From NCBI GenBank assembly GCA_945893145.1, contig CAMDDZ010000019.1:1-64000 (forward strand): DNA of 64,000 nt, given 5' to 3'. The DNA comes from Rhodoplanes serenus. Its GTDB lineage: Bacteria > Pseudomonadota > Alphaproteobacteria > Rhizobiales > Xanthobacteraceae. Of this stretch, positions 36,608-45,954 are shown piece by piece. The position numbers and the translations under genes are program-made. The notes beneath the pieces are model-generated. The model was given only the letters and a program-made list of their open reading frames with translations. It was not told the DNA's origin and did no database searches. Each line of letters opens with the position of its first letter. The first letter of the stretch is position 1.

Positions 36608-37536
36608 ACGTCGCCCGCCTTGCGCTTGGGTTTGGCTGGCTTGAACTGCTCCTCGCGCGCCTGCGCGGCTTCGTCGGAAAGCCGTACGACCACTCGATCC
36701 GGCAGCCGCAGGTCAATCACCGTGATGTCGCGCGACAGGATTTTTTTGTCGCGGTCGAGCTGCACCAGGATATCGAGTGCGTGCGCGACGTCAGTCTCCG
36801 GCAGCCGCACATTGATGCCGTTGGCGAGCTTGACGTTCCAGCGCCGGTCGGCGACCAGCACGGAGGCGCGCATCTGATTGCGGATCAGCGGGTAGCGGTC
36901 CAGCAGCGCCAGGAAATCCTTGGCCTTGCCTTGCGCGCCGGCGCCCACCACCAGCGGCAGACTGGCGAAGCCCCGCGACGCTGGCTCAAGCACGGTGCCG
37001 TCGTCGGCGATCACCGCGACGTTGCCGCTGGTCTGCCACAGCGCGAAAGCCTTGCGCTCGGTGACGGCGATCTGCAGCCGGCTGGGATAGAATTTCTGCA
37101 CCGTGGCCTCGGCGATCCACGGATTGCCCTTGAGTCGCGCGCGCGTCTCGGTCGCATCGAGGAACAAAAGCGAGGTGCGCTCGGTCACGCCTGCGGCTGC
37201 GAGAATCTTGTCGCGGCCGAGCTGACGTTCCCCCGATAGCGCAATGGTGGCGAGACGGAAGCCGAACATATTGGCGACGGCGTCTCGTGCATCGCGCAGC
37301 TCGGCCATCACCACCGGCATGTGTTCGCCGCGCACCGCGCCATAGCCCAGGCTCGCGAGCAACAGCAGCGAGACGCCCACCACGCCTGCGCCACGCGGAA
37401 TGTGCCATTCGAAGATCGGACCCGACCAGCGCTGTGCCAGCTTGCGAATAGGCGTGCGACCGCGCCGGCGCGGCCGCGTGCGGCGCGCTGCCGATCCTGG
37501 TCCGGCTGCCGGGCGCGTTGCCGCGCCATCGGTCAC
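36604..37536 (-). CDS. ftsQ: Cell division protein FtsQ
   Basis: Bitopic inner-membrane divisome protein, about 310 residues. A basic cytoplasmic tail (ARRTRPRRRGRTPIRKLAQR), one membrane helix (GVVGVSLLLLASLGYGAV, about 50-67) and a periplasmic POTRA domain (ALSGERQLGRDKILAAAGV, about 100) followed by the beta domain (NPWIAEATVQKFYPSRLQIAVTE split over about 140-165). I prefer GTG at 37536 because it overlaps the ddl stop as GTGA. An ATG at 37566 would add ten residues and overlap ddl by 34 bases. Confidence 0.9.
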   Translation of the reverse strand: MTDGAATRPAAGPGSAARRTRPRRRGRTPIRKLAQRWSGPIFEWHIPRGAGVVGVSLLLLASLGYGAVRGEHMPVVMAELRDARDAVANMFGFRLATIALSGERQLGRDKILAAAGVTERTSLLFLDATETRARLKGNPWIAEATVQKFYPSRLQIAVTERKAFALWQTSGNVAVIADDGTVLEPASRGFASLPLVVGAGAQGKAKDFLALLDRYPLIRNQMRASVLVADRRWNVKLANGINVRLPETDVAHALDILVQLDRDKKILSRDITVIDLRLPDRVVVRLSDEAAQAREEQFKPAKPKRKAGDV

Positions 37537-38453
37537 CGGTTCAGCGAGGCGTCCTCGACCATCCATCGTACCAGCTCATCGAAGGTCAGGCCCGCGTAAG
37601 CAGCGAGCTCGGGCACGAGCGAGGTTTCGGTCATGCCAGGTTGCGTATTGACCTCGAGACAGACCAGTCCCTCCGTCCCCTCGCTACGATCGTCGTAGCG
37701 AAAATCGGCGCGGCTCACGCCTCGACACCCCAGTGCGAGATGCGCCTTAAGCGCCAGTCTGCGGACCTCTTGGTAAACAAAGGATGAAACTGGCGCGGGC
37801 AGCAGGTGTTTTGATCCGCCGGGCGCGTATTTGGCCTCGTAGTCGTAAAACTGGGTGGTGGCCACAATCTCTATTACGTCCAAGGACTTATCGCCCATAA
37901 CCGCGCAGGTCAGCTCTTTTCCGGGGATGTAGCGCTCGGCCAATATTCGCTCGCCAAACGACCAGTCGGGGCGAGTCAGCTCCTGCGGCGGGTGGGCGTG
38001 CTGCTCGGTGACGATGAAAACACCGACGCTCGAGCCCTCGGCGATCGGCTTGAGCACGTAAGGCCGCGGCAGCACGTGTTGCGCGGCAGCCTCGGCAACC
38101 GTCACCACTTTTCCTTCCGGCACCGGAACGCCGGCCGACGCCATCACGACCTTGGCGACATCCTTTTGCATCGCCAGCGCCGACGCCAGCACACCGGAAT
38201 GCGTGTAGGGAATGCCGAGAATTTCCAGAATGCCTTGCAGCGTGCCGTCCTCACCGGGCCGGCCGTGCAGCACATTGAAGGCGGCATCCGGTTTAAGCGT
38301 GCGCAGCACAGTCGCAATGTCGCGTCCGACATCGACGCGCGTGACGCGATAACCGCCGCGTTCGATCGCTTCGGCGCAAGCCTTGCCGGAACGCAACGAC
38401 ACGTCGCGTTCGGCCGACCAGCCGCCCATCAGCACGGCGACGTGTTTGCTCAC
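37533..38453 (-). CDS. ddl: D-alanine--D-alanine ligase
   Basis: ATP-grasp ligase making D-Ala-D-Ala for peptidoglycan; 306 residues, DdlB size. Features: VLMGGWSAERDVSLRSGKAC (first lobe), LHGRPGEDGTLQGILEILGI (substrate Glu/Tyr loop), PYVLKPIAEGSSVGVFIV (ATP-grasp lysine and Ser loop), and the metal-binding end CLEVNTQPGMTETSLVPELA. It overlaps the upstream flavin monooxygenase stop (ATGA, 38450-38453) and the downstream ftsQ start (GTGA). It is thus fixed in a chain of coupled genes. Confidence 0.96.
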   Translation of the reverse strand: MSKHVAVLMGGWSAERDVSLRSGKACAEAIERGGYRVTRVDVGRDIATVLRTLKPDAAFNVLHGRPGEDGTLQGILEILGIPYTHSGVLASALAMQKDVAKVVMASAGVPVPEGKVVTVAEAAAQHVLPRPYVLKPIAEGSSVGVFIVTEQHAHPPQELTRPDWSFGERILAERYIPGKELTCAVMGDKSLDVIEIVATTQFYDYEAKYAPGGSKHLLPAPVSSFVYQEVRRLALKAHLALGCRGVSRADFRYDDRSEGTEGLVCLEVNTQPGMTETSLVPELAAYAGLTFDELVRWMVEDASLNR

Positions 38454-39658
38454 GCGGCCCTCCCCTGTTTTTCAGGCAGCGCAAAGCCGTCGTAGAGCCA
38501 AGCGAGACATTGAAACATCTCGTCTTCGCCGCGCACCGACCAGATGCGGCGCGCGACCTCGCGCTCGATTCCGCCGACGTGATAGAAATTGTCCCAGTGA
38601 TAGCGGGATTCAAACTGCACACGCGCGGTGCGCAGATAGCGCGCGGCTTCGTAGCGCCGGAACGCAGCAGGGAAATCGCCGCCGCTCTGTTCGATCATTT
38701 CGGCAAGGCACACGGCATCTTCGATCGCCATGCAGGCGCCCTGCGCCAGCGTTTGCAAGGTCGGATGTGCGGCGTCGCCCAGCAACGTGACGCGGCCCTT
38801 GCTCCAGTGCCGGATCGGATCGCGGTCGGAACTCACCCAGCCGCGCCGCGACAGGTCCATCATCGCCCACAACGCTTTCATGGTCGGATGCGAATCCCGA
38901 TAGACGTGATCGAGATCGGGATGCGGGCTCGCGGTATCGCTCGGCTGCGCGTTCGAGGTCTTGAACACCGTGACGATGTTGAACAGCGTCGAATTGCGCA
39001 GCGGGTAGTGCACGATGTGGAAGCCCGGCCCCGACCACAGCACAACATCGTCGCGATCGACGGCGAACTTCACATCGGCCATCGGCACAATGGTGCGATG
39101 CGCCACATAGCCGATGGTGCGCGGCTCGCCCTCACCCAGCATCTGCTGGCGGACGGTGGAGCGCAGCCCATCGGCACCGATCAGCGCCGCGCCCTCGATG
39201 GTGCGGTTGTCCTCGGTGCGCACGCGCAGCCGATCGCCATGGTCTTCGTAATCCGCGACACCACGGCTCGCCACCAACTCGACATTCGGCAGCGCCTTGC
39301 AGGCATCGAGCAGCACGCCATGAAGATCGACGCGATGAATGACCACGTAGGGGCGTTTGAAGCGCTGGCGAAACGAATCCCCGACCGGGATGCGCGCGAT
39401 CTCGCCACCATCGACGGAATCGACCATCAGAATGGCCTTGGGGAATAGCGCGTGCGCCAGCACCGCGTCGGTGACGCCGAGCCGGTCGAACATTGGGAAC
39501 ACGTTGGGGCCAAGCTGGATGCCGAAACCGATGACGCCGAACTCCGGCGCCTGCTCCAGCACGCGCACCGCAAAGCCCTTGCGCCCAAGCGCCAGCGCCA
39601 CGGCTGCTCCGCCGAGCCCGCCGCCCACGACAATGATGGGGTCGTGCTTGCCTGCCAC
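38450..39658 (-). CDS. FAD-dependent aromatic hydroxylase (3-hydroxybenzoate 6-hydroxylase-like), inserted in the dcw cluster
   Basis: A group A flavoprotein monooxygenase, 402 residues. The three FAD/NAD(P)H motifs are clear: VVGGGLGGAAVALALGRKG (residues 11-29), the DG motif LIGADGLRSTVRQ (about 160) and the GD motif VTLLGDAAHPTLQTLAQGAC (about 290). The stretch EQAPEFGVIGFGIQLGPNVF and RVDLHGVLLDACKALP are close to 3-hydroxybenzoate 6-hydroxylases and salicylate hydroxylases. Such an enzyme has no known place in peptidoglycan synthesis. It begins 123 bases after murB, and its stop overlaps the ddl ATG, which makes ddl translation depend on it. Confidence 0.85.
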   Translation of the reverse strand: MAGKHDPIIVVGGGLGGAAVALALGRKGFAVRVLEQAPEFGVIGFGIQLGPNVFPMFDRLGVTDAVLAHALFPKAILMVDSVDGGEIARIPVGDSFRQRFKRPYVVIHRVDLHGVLLDACKALPNVELVASRGVADYEDHGDRLRVRTEDNRTIEGAALIGADGLRSTVRQQMLGEGEPRTIGYVAHRTIVPMADVKFAVDRDDVVLWSGPGFHIVHYPLRNSTLFNIVTVFKTSNAQPSDTASPHPDLDHVYRDSHPTMKALWAMMDLSRRGWVSSDRDPIRHWSKGRVTLLGDAAHPTLQTLAQGACMAIEDAVCLAEMIEQSGGDFPAAFRRYEAARYLRTARVQFESRYHWDNFYHVGGIEREVARRIWSVRGEDEMFQCLAWLYDGFALPEKQGRAA

Positions 39659-39781
39659 CTCGCCTCCGCGAATCAGTCGGCAAGCTAACCCGCTGGCGGG
39701 GAAAGGTGAATCCTCAGCCCCCGGAAAAGAACCGAGCGGCGGCAGCGTGATTCAAAAGCCACAATCGACATTATTAGACTG

Positions 39782-40699
39782 CTAGCCCGCGACACCGATC
39801 CGCTTGATCTCCCATTCCAGCTCGATGCTGGACTTGTCCTTGACGCGCTGGCGCACGGTTTCGCCCAACGTCTCGATGTCGGTGGCGGTGGCGCCGCCGA
39901 GGTTGATCAGGAAGTTGCAGTGCAGTTCCGACACCTGGGCGCCGCCAACCGTGAGGCCCCGGCAGCCGGCAGCGTCGATCAATTGCCAGGCCTTGCCGCC
40001 GGGCGGGTTCTTGAAGGTCGAGCCGCAGGTTTTGTTCGGCGGCTGGCTTTCGCGGCGCCGTTTGGCGATGTCGTCCATGGCGGCCGTGATGGATGCGATC
40101 TCGCCGGGCCGACCCTGGAACAGGGCCTCGGTGAAAATCACGTCGTCGGGCGCGCTGGAGTGCCGGTAGGTGTAACCCATGTCGGCATTGCGGAACGTGC
40201 GGATGTTGCCGGCGCGATCCACGCCACGCGTTTCGATCAGGATGTCCTTGGTTTCGCCACCATAGGCGCCGGCGTTCATGCGCAGCGCGCCGCCGATACC
40301 ACCCGGAATGCCACTGAGGAACTCGAGGCCCGCGATGCCAGCATCGCGGGCGGCGCGTGACACCCGCCCGTCGAGAATGCCGGTGCCTGCGCGCAGGCGG
40401 TGGCCGTCTTCGATCTTGATCTCGCTGAAGCGGCCACCGAGTCGCACCACCACGCCCGCAATACCACCATCGCGGATAATGATATTCGACGCCGCGCCCA
40501 GGACCGTCACCGGAACGTCGGCCGGAAGATGCGCAAGAAAATAGCCGAGGTCCTGCTCGTCAGCCGGCATGAACAGAACCTGCGCCGGACCGCCGACCCG
40601 GAACCAGGCGCTTTCGGCGAGCGACGCGTTTGCCAAGAGCCGGCCGCGCAGCTCCGGCACCTTGGCCTTCAAGTCCGGAACAATGTCCGGAAAGCTCAC
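39782..40699 (-). CDS. murB: UDP-N-acetylenolpyruvoylglucosamine reductase
   Basis: FAD-containing enzyme that reduces UDP-GlcNAc-enolpyruvate to UDP-MurNAc; type I-like, 305 residues. FAD-binding [18 protein letters not shown] (about 63-80), the [20 protein letters not shown] signature (about 130-150), and the catalytic serine in [13 protein letters not shown] (about 225-237) are visible. The GTG at 40699 overlaps the murC stop by four bases (GTGA), the more credible start; a frame from 40765 would extend into murC. About 120 bases separate it from the flavin monooxygenase. Confidence 0.95.
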   Translation of the reverse strand: MSFPDIVPDLKAKVPELRGRLLANASLAESAWFRVGGPAQVLFMPADEQDLGYFLAHLPADVPVTVLGAASNIIIRDGGIAGVVVRLGGRFSEIKIEDGHRLRAGTGILDGRVSRAARDAGIAGLEFLSGIPGGIGGALRMNAGAYGGETKDILIETRGVDRAGNIRTFRNADMGYTYRHSSAPDDVIFTEALFQGRPGEIASITAAMDDIAKRRRESQPPNKTCGSTFKNPPGGKAWQLIDAAGCRGLTVGGAQVSELHCNFLINLGGATATDIETLGETVRQRVKDKSSIELEWEIKRIGVAG

Positions 40700-42099
40700 G
40701 GCAGCGCCTTCAATTCGCCCGCGAGCGAATAAGCCCATTGTGTGATGTTGCCGGCGCCGAGGCACACGACGTAATCGCCGGGTTTCGCCAGGCCTTTCAC
40801 GATGCCGGCGAGTTGCGGCTGCCCCGGCAGCGGGATCGCGTGCCGGTGGCCGCGCGCACGAATGGCGGCAACGAGATTGTCGCGATCGGCACCCTCGATC
40901 GGCGCCTCACCGGCCGGATAGACCTCGGTGACGATCACCGCATCGGCGTCGTTGAAGCAGGTGGAGAACGGCTCGAACAATGTCTTGAGCCGCGTGTAGC
41001 GATGGGGTTGCACGACTGCAATCACCTGGCCCTTGGTGGATTCGCGCGCGGCCTTGAGCACGGCTGCAATCTCGACTGGATGGTGGCCGTAGTCGTCGAT
41101 GATGGTGACGCCGTTCCATTCACCCGCGCGGGTAAAGCGGCGGCGCACGCCCCCAAACGATGCCAGCGCCTTGCGGATGGTGTCGTCCGGAATACCGAGC
41201 TCACGCGCGACGGCGATCGCCGAGGTGGCGTTGAGCGCGTTGTGGCGGCCAGGCATTGGCAGCGTGAGCTTGTCGATGGTGTGCACCACCTTGCCGGCCC
41301 GGTCGCGAAACTGCACCGCGAAGCGGGAGCGACCATCGGCGTGATCCAGATCGGTGAGGCGAACGTCGGCCTGCGGATTCTCGCCATAGGTGATGATGCG
41401 GCGATCCTCGATACGGCCGACCAGGCGCTGCACGATCGGATGATCGGTGCACATCACGGCAAAGCCGTAAAACGGCACGTTCTCGATGAAAGCAAAGAAG
41501 GCGTCCTGCACCGCCATGAAGGTTTTGAAGTGGTCGAGATGCTCGGCGTCCACGTTGGTGACGATGGCGATATCGGCCGGCAGCTTGAGGAACGTGCCGT
41601 CGGATTCGTCAGCCTCGACCACCATCCAGTCGCCGGCGCCGAGGCGGGCGTTGGTGCCATAGGCGTTGATGATGCCGCCGTTGATCACGGTCGGGTCGAA
41701 GCCGCCGCCATCGAGCAGCGCCGCGACCAGCGAAGTCGTGGTGGTCTTGCCGTGGGTACCCCCAATGGCGACGCAGCTTTTCAGCCGCATCAGCTCGGCC
41801 AGCATCTCGGCGCGACGCACCACCGGCAGGCGCTTCTCGCGCGCCGCCACCAGCTCCGGATTGTCGCGCTTGATGGCTGACGACACCACCAGCACGTCGG
41901 CGCCGTCAACGTGTTTGGCGTCGTGACCGACGAAAACTTTGGCGCCTTTGTCACGCAGCCGCTTGACGTTGGCGTTGTCGGAGGCGTCGGAGCCCTGCAC
42001 CGTATAACCGAGGTTGATCAGCACCTCGGCGATGCCGCTCATGCCAATGCCGCCGATGCCGATGAAATGGATCGGCCCGATGTCGCGCGGCAGTTTCAT
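40696..42099 (-). CDS. murC: UDP-N-acetylmuramate--L-alanine ligase
   Basis: First amino-acid ligase of peptidoglycan precursor synthesis, 467 residues. The N-terminal Rossmann domain opens with [20 protein letters not shown]. The ATP-binding loop is [20 protein letters not shown] (about 112-131), followed by [13 protein letters not shown] and the central domain's [20 protein letters not shown]. The C-terminal Rossmann domain ends in [18 protein letters not shown]. Upstream, murG and this gene are separated by a 77-base gap that contains the structured repeat at 42121-42169. Confidence 0.97.
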   Translation of the reverse strand: MKLPRDIGPIHFIGIGGIGMSGIAEVLINLGYTVQGSDASDNANVKRLRDKGAKVFVGHDAKHVDGADVLVVSSAIKRDNPELVAAREKRLPVVRRAEMLAELMRLKSCVAIGGTHGKTTTTSLVAALLDGGGFDPTVINGGIINAYGTNARLGAGDWMVVEADESDGTFLKLPADIAIVTNVDAEHLDHFKTFMAVQDAFFAFIENVPFYGFAVMCTDHPIVQRLVGRIEDRRIITYGENPQADVRLTDLDHADGRSRFAVQFRDRAGKVVHTIDKLTLPMPGRHNALNATSAIAVARELGIPDDTIRKALASFGGVRRRFTRAGEWNGVTIIDDYGHHPVEIAAVLKAARESTKGQVIAVVQPHRYTRLKTLFEPFSTCFNDADAVIVTEVYPAGEAPIEGADRDNLVAAIRARGHRHAIPLPGQPQLAGIVKGLAKPGDYVVCLGAGNITQWAYSLAGELKALP

Positions 42100-42120
42100 T
42101 GCAGGAAGTCTCCGGTGCTA

Positions 42121-42169
42121 GAGCATGATCCCGAAAAGTGGGAACCGGTTTTCGGAAAAGATCATGCTC
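42121..42169. repeat. Structured palindromic repeat, copy 3, in the murG-murC gap
   Basis: GAGCATGATC / GATCATGCTC outer arms and CCGAAAA / TTTTCGG inner arms around GTGGGAACCGG. Compared with copy 1 at 26853, both arms carry paired changes, so base pairing is preserved. It is the only sizeable intergenic sequence between murG and murC and so may influence that mRNA. Confidence 0.88.
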
Positions 42170-42176
42170 CCATAAA

Positions 42177-43289
42177 CTAGCGTAGTGGCGGTATCACACC
42201 AGCCACCCGCAACACCAGATCGGCCAGGCGCTCGGCGGCGTCGGTCGCGCCTTGCGACTTGGCGGCCGCCGCCATGGCGGAAAGGCGCTCGGGCTCGGCC
42301 GCGAGCGCCGCAATTTCGGCCGCCAAACGATCGGGCGTGAATTCGGCCTGATCGAGGCGGATGGCGCCACCAGCCTGCGCCAGAACACCGGCGTTGGCGC
42401 GCTGGTCCTGGTCGAGTGCGTGCGGCAGCGGCACCAGGATCGACGGCCGCCCGATGGCGGCAAGTTCGGCAACGGTCGATGCGCCGGAACGCGACACCAC
42501 CAGATGGCTCGCCGCCATGCGCGCCGGCAGGTCGGTGAAGAAGGGCGCGATCTCGGCATTCACGCGCAGTCGAGCGTAAAGGTGACGGACGCGCGACAAA
42601 TCCTCATCACGGGCCTGCTGCACAATGCGCAGCCGCATCTGCAGGCGCGGCTCGAGCCGTTCAATCGCCGGCGGCACGATCTCCGCCATCACGTGCGCGC
42701 CTTGACTCCCTCCGAACACCAGGAGCTGCAGCAAGTCCGCCGTATCCGGTTGCGCATACGGCGTTGCGGCGGCCGCGATCACAACCGGCCGCACCGGATT
42801 GCCGGTGTAGGTCGCCTTGGCGGCGAGGTCCGGCTCCTTGTCGAGAATGCCGGGAAAGCCCGTCGCGATCATTCGGACGCGCGGCGCCAGAAATCGATTG
42901 GCGCGGCCCATGACCGCGTTCTGCTCGTGGATCACGGTCGGGATGCCGCGCAAGGTCGCCGCCAGCAGCGGCGGAATGGTCGGATAGCCGCCGAAGCCGA
43001 CCACGACGCTCGGCCGGATGAACGGCAGCTTGAGCCATGCCTTTGTGAGGCCATAACCGAGCAGCGTGCCGGTCTTGGCGAGCGAAAACGGATTGCGGCT
43101 GCGGATGGTCGCGCTCGGAATGATGTGAACGGCAGATTGAGCGAAGGCGCCGGAGTGACGCGCCGCGCGCGCATCGGTCGCAAGCTCGACCGCGATATCG
43201 CGCTTGGCGAGCGCGGCGGCGAGAGCCTCCGCAGGAAACAGATGGCCGCCCGTGCCGCCGGCAGCGACGAGCACGCCGCCTTTCGCCAT
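42177..43289 (-). CDS. murG: Lipid II synthase MurG (GlcNAc transferase)
   Basis: Peripheral membrane glycosyltransferase adding GlcNAc to lipid I; 370 residues. The G-loop 1 is LVAAGGTGGHLFPAEALAAA (residues 7-26), followed by VGFGGYPTIPPLLAA, HEQNAVMGRANRFLA, the second G-loop FGGSQGAHVMAE and the UDP-binding SRSGASTVAELAAIGRPSIL with PHALDQDQRANA. The start ATG overlaps the ftsW stop by one base (TGATG), so the pair is coupled. A longer frame starting inside ftsW is spurious. Confidence 0.97.
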   Translation of the reverse strand: MAKGGVLVAAGGTGGHLFPAEALAAALAKRDIAVELATDARAARHSGAFAQSAVHIIPSATIRSRNPFSLAKTGTLLGYGLTKAWLKLPFIRPSVVVGFGGYPTIPPLLAATLRGIPTVIHEQNAVMGRANRFLAPRVRMIATGFPGILDKEPDLAAKATYTGNPVRPVVIAAAATPYAQPDTADLLQLLVFGGSQGAHVMAEIVPPAIERLEPRLQMRLRIVQQARDEDLSRVRHLYARLRVNAEIAPFFTDLPARMAASHLVVSRSGASTVAELAAIGRPSILVPLPHALDQDQRANAGVLAQAGGAIRLDQAEFTPDRLAAEIAALAAEPERLSAMAAAAKSQGATDAAERLADLVLRVAGVIPPLR

Positions 43290-44440
43290 CAGGCCGTTCT
43301 CCGCACCAGATAGGCGTCGCGGCTCGCCAGCATCTCGGCGCGCGGACGCTCGCGCGTCAACGCCAGCAGCATGCCCATGCCGTAAGCAAGCGAGAGCATC
43401 GACGAACCGCCATAGGAAATAAACGGCAGCGTCATGCCCTTGGCGGGCAGCAGATGCAGGTTCACCGCCATATTGATGGCCGATTGCATGCCGAACAGCA
43501 TCGCGAGCCCTGCGGCGGCGAAGCGGATGAACGGCTCCTCGTTGTGCATGGCGTGACGCAGCGCGCGAATGACGATCAGCGCAAACAGCCCCAGCAACAG
43601 CAGGCACAGCACGATGCCGTATTCCTCGGCCGCGACCGCGAACACGAAGTCGGTGTGGCCCTCGGGCAAGATGCGTTTGATCGTGCCCTCGCCCGGGCCG
43701 CGGCCAAGCCAGCCACCGCGCACAAACGACTCGATGGCGTAATCGACGTTGAACGTGTCGCCGGACGCCGGATCGAGGAAGCGCTGGATGCGCCGCGCCA
43801 CGTGCGGCACGGTGAAATAGGCGCCGGTGAGCCCGACCGCGGCGACGCCGGCCAAGCCAGCAACCCAAATGAGCCGCATGCCGGCCATAAAGAACAGCGC
43901 GCCCCACACCAGCGCGATCAACATGGTCTGACCGAAGTCGGGCTGCATCACCAGCAGCGCCACGACCAGCAGCAGCAGCGCGAGCGCGATGGTGTTGGCC
44001 GGCATTTCGGGACGCCGCGCCGATTCACCGAACAGCCATGCGATCAGCACCACGAACGCAGGCTTGAGGAATTCCGAGGGCTGCACGTTGACCCCGAAGA
44101 TCACGAGCCAGCGGCGCGCGCCTTTGATCTCGGCCCCAAAATACGGCGTCGCCGCGACCAGCAGGATACTCACGAGAAACACGCCCAGCGCGACGCGGCG
44201 AATCTGGCGCGGCGACATCACCGAGACCACCAGCATGACCAGCACGGCGGCGACGAGGAAGAACACCTGACGGTGGGCAAAATAAAACGCTTCGAGGTTG
44301 AGCCTTGCGGCCACCGGCGGACTCGCCGCCAGGCAGAGCACGATACCGGCAAGCATCAGCGCCATCAGCGCCGCGATCATCGTCCGGTCGATCGTCCACC
44401 ACCAATCGGCGAATGGCGTGCGTTGCGTGCGCGAAATCAT
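43289..44440 (-). CDS. ftsW: Septal peptidoglycan polymerase FtsW
   Basis: SEDS-family lipid II polymerase, partner of FtsI, about 383 residues and ten helices. Signature PSEFLKPAFVVLIAW and the EGHTDFVFAVAAEEYGIVL loop; late SEDS block LPFISYGGSSMLSLAYGMGM. The ATG at 44440 gives the standard length; a frame extending to 44590 runs into the divergent gene. Upstream lies the opposite-strand SGNH gene, so ftsW must have its own promoter or be reached by transcription that crosses that gene antisense. Confidence 0.95.
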   Translation of the reverse strand: MISRTQRTPFADWWWTIDRTMIAALMALMLAGIVLCLAASPPVAARLNLEAFYFAHRQVFFLVAAVLVMLVVSVMSPRQIRRVALGVFLVSILLVAATPYFGAEIKGARRWLVIFGVNVQPSEFLKPAFVVLIAWLFGESARRPEMPANTIALALLLLVVALLVMQPDFGQTMLIALVWGALFFMAGMRLIWVAGLAGVAAVGLTGAYFTVPHVARRIQRFLDPASGDTFNVDYAIESFVRGGWLGRGPGEGTIKRILPEGHTDFVFAVAAEEYGIVLCLLLLGLFALIVIRALRHAMHNEEPFIRFAAAGLAMLFGMQSAINMAVNLHLLPAKGMTLPFISYGGSSMLSLAYGMGMLLALTRERPRAEMLASRDAYLVRRTA

Positions 44441-44601
44441 GACCTCATCCCGCCCGGCGATGTCCCCGGTCTGTTGTCCACCGGGCATGGTTTCCAAGGG
44501 ATTAAGATTTGGCCGCCCAGGACTCGGCCGGGAGCCGATTGCCGGACTTTTCGGGCACCCTAGAATGGACGGGCCCAACGAGACCAACATAGGGCTGCAA
44601 C

Positions 44602-45945
44602 ATGCGCCGGCTCGCGTTTCTGCTCATGACCGTCATTCTGGCCAGTCAGCCACACCCATCCGGCGCGCAGCAGCGCGGCGAGAAGTGGGTGGTGAGCTGG
44701 GCGGGCTCGGTCCAAGGGCCCTACCCGGTCGGCAATCCGTCCGCTCAGCCCGACCAGAAGTTCGCGTTTCCGTCGCCGGCCCTGGGCGCCCGGAACCAGA
44801 CTTTCCGCATGGTCTTGCGGCCAGACATTTGGGGCAGGCAAATGCGGCTGCGGTTGAGCAACGTGCTCGGCGCCGGGCCGATCAACTTCGACGGCGTTTT
44901 CGTTGGCCTGCAGTTGGGCGGACCGGCGCTGATCAAGGGTACGAACCGGCCGGTCACCTTCAACGGCAAGAACAACGTGACGATCGCGCCGGGCACGTCG
45001 GTGTGGAGCGATCCCGTCATGCTCACCTTCGTGCGCGATCCGGCCTCTGCCGAGTTGACCGGCCGCAAGCTCGCCGTGAGCTTCCATGTGGCGGGCGAGA
45101 GCGGCCCGATGACCTGGCACGCCAAGGCGCTGCAGACCTCCTACGTCAGCGCGCCGAACAGCGGATCGCTTGGCCAGTCCGAGGATGAGGCAGCCTTCCC
45201 GTTCAGCACGGCGTCGTGGTTCTTCCTCGATGCGGTCGAGATGACGGCGCCGGCGTCGAGCGGCGCGATCGTCGCCTTCGGCGATTCGATCACCGACGGC
45301 ACCGCATCGACCATGAACGGCGACGATCGCTGGCCGGATGTGCTGTCGCGCCGCCTGCACGCCATTCACGGCAACCGCATCGCCGTGGTCAACGCCGGCA
45401 TTGGCGGCAACCAGATTGCGGGACCTCCGACCTACGGCTCCGACAAGCCTTTCCCCGGCGGACCGTCCGCCCGCGCGCGGATCGACCGCGACGTGCTCGA
45501 TCTTTCCGGCGTGACGCACCTGATCTGGCTCGAGGGCATCAACGACTTCAGCCGCAACGGCAATGCGTCGCTCGACAAGGTGATCGACAGTATGAAGGAG
45601 CTGGTCGCTCACATTCGCGCCAAGGCGCCGCAGATCAAGATCATCGGCGCGACGGTTCTGACCGCGCTCGGCTCGTCGAGCCCAGCGCATGGATTCGCAG
45701 AACAGGATCAGAAGCGGAAAGCGCTCAACGACTTCATCCGCAACTCGGGGCTGTTCGACGGCGTCATCGATTTCGACAAGGTGGCGCTCGATCCGGCAAC
45801 CGGGGGCCTCAAGGCCGAATTCGTGCCGGAGAGCACGACCGGCGGCCCGGGCGACAAGCTGCACCCGAACCGAACCGGCTATCTGGCGATGGGAATGGTG
45901 ATCGATCTCGGCCTGTTCAAGCCGAAGCAGCCAGCCGGGCGCTGA
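44602..45945 (+). CDS. Secreted SGNH hydrolase inserted in the dcw cluster, opposite strand
   Basis: A 447-residue secreted protein (signal peptide MRRLAFLLMTVILASQPHPS, cleaved near GAQQ). A first beta-rich domain (about 30-200) is followed by an SGNH hydrolase domain with the four blocks: VAFGDSITDGTAS (Ser), NAGIGGNQIAG (Gly), LEGINDFSRNG (Asn) and KLHPNRTGYLAMG (His). Such enzymes are lipases, acetyl-esterases or carbohydrate esterases; the organisation resembles rhamnogalacturonan acetylesterase-like secreted hydrolases. It lies between murD and ftsW but is transcribed against them. It ends nine bases before the murD stop. A role on the cell wall is only a guess from position. Confidence 0.88.
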   Translation: MRRLAFLLMTVILASQPHPSGAQQRGEKWVVSWAGSVQGPYPVGNPSAQPDQKFAFPSPALGARNQTFRMVLRPDIWGRQMRLRLSNVLGAGPINFDGVFVGLQLGGPALIKGTNRPVTFNGKNNVTIAPGTSVWSDPVMLTFVRDPASAELTGRKLAVSFHVAGESGPMTWHAKALQTSYVSAPNSGSLGQSEDEAAFPFSTASWFFLDAVEMTAPASSGAIVAFGDSITDGTASTMNGDDRWPDVLSRRLHAIHGNRIAVVNAGIGGNQIAGPPTYGSDKPFPGGPSARARIDRDVLDLSGVTHLIWLEGINDFSRNGNASLDKVIDSMKELVAHIRAKAPQIKIIGATVLTALGSSSPAHGFAEQDQKRKALNDFIRNSGLFDGVIDFDKVALDPATGGLKAEFVPESTTGGPGDKLHPNRTGYLAMGMVIDLGLFKPKQPAGR

Positions 45946-45954
45946 GTTGCACCA

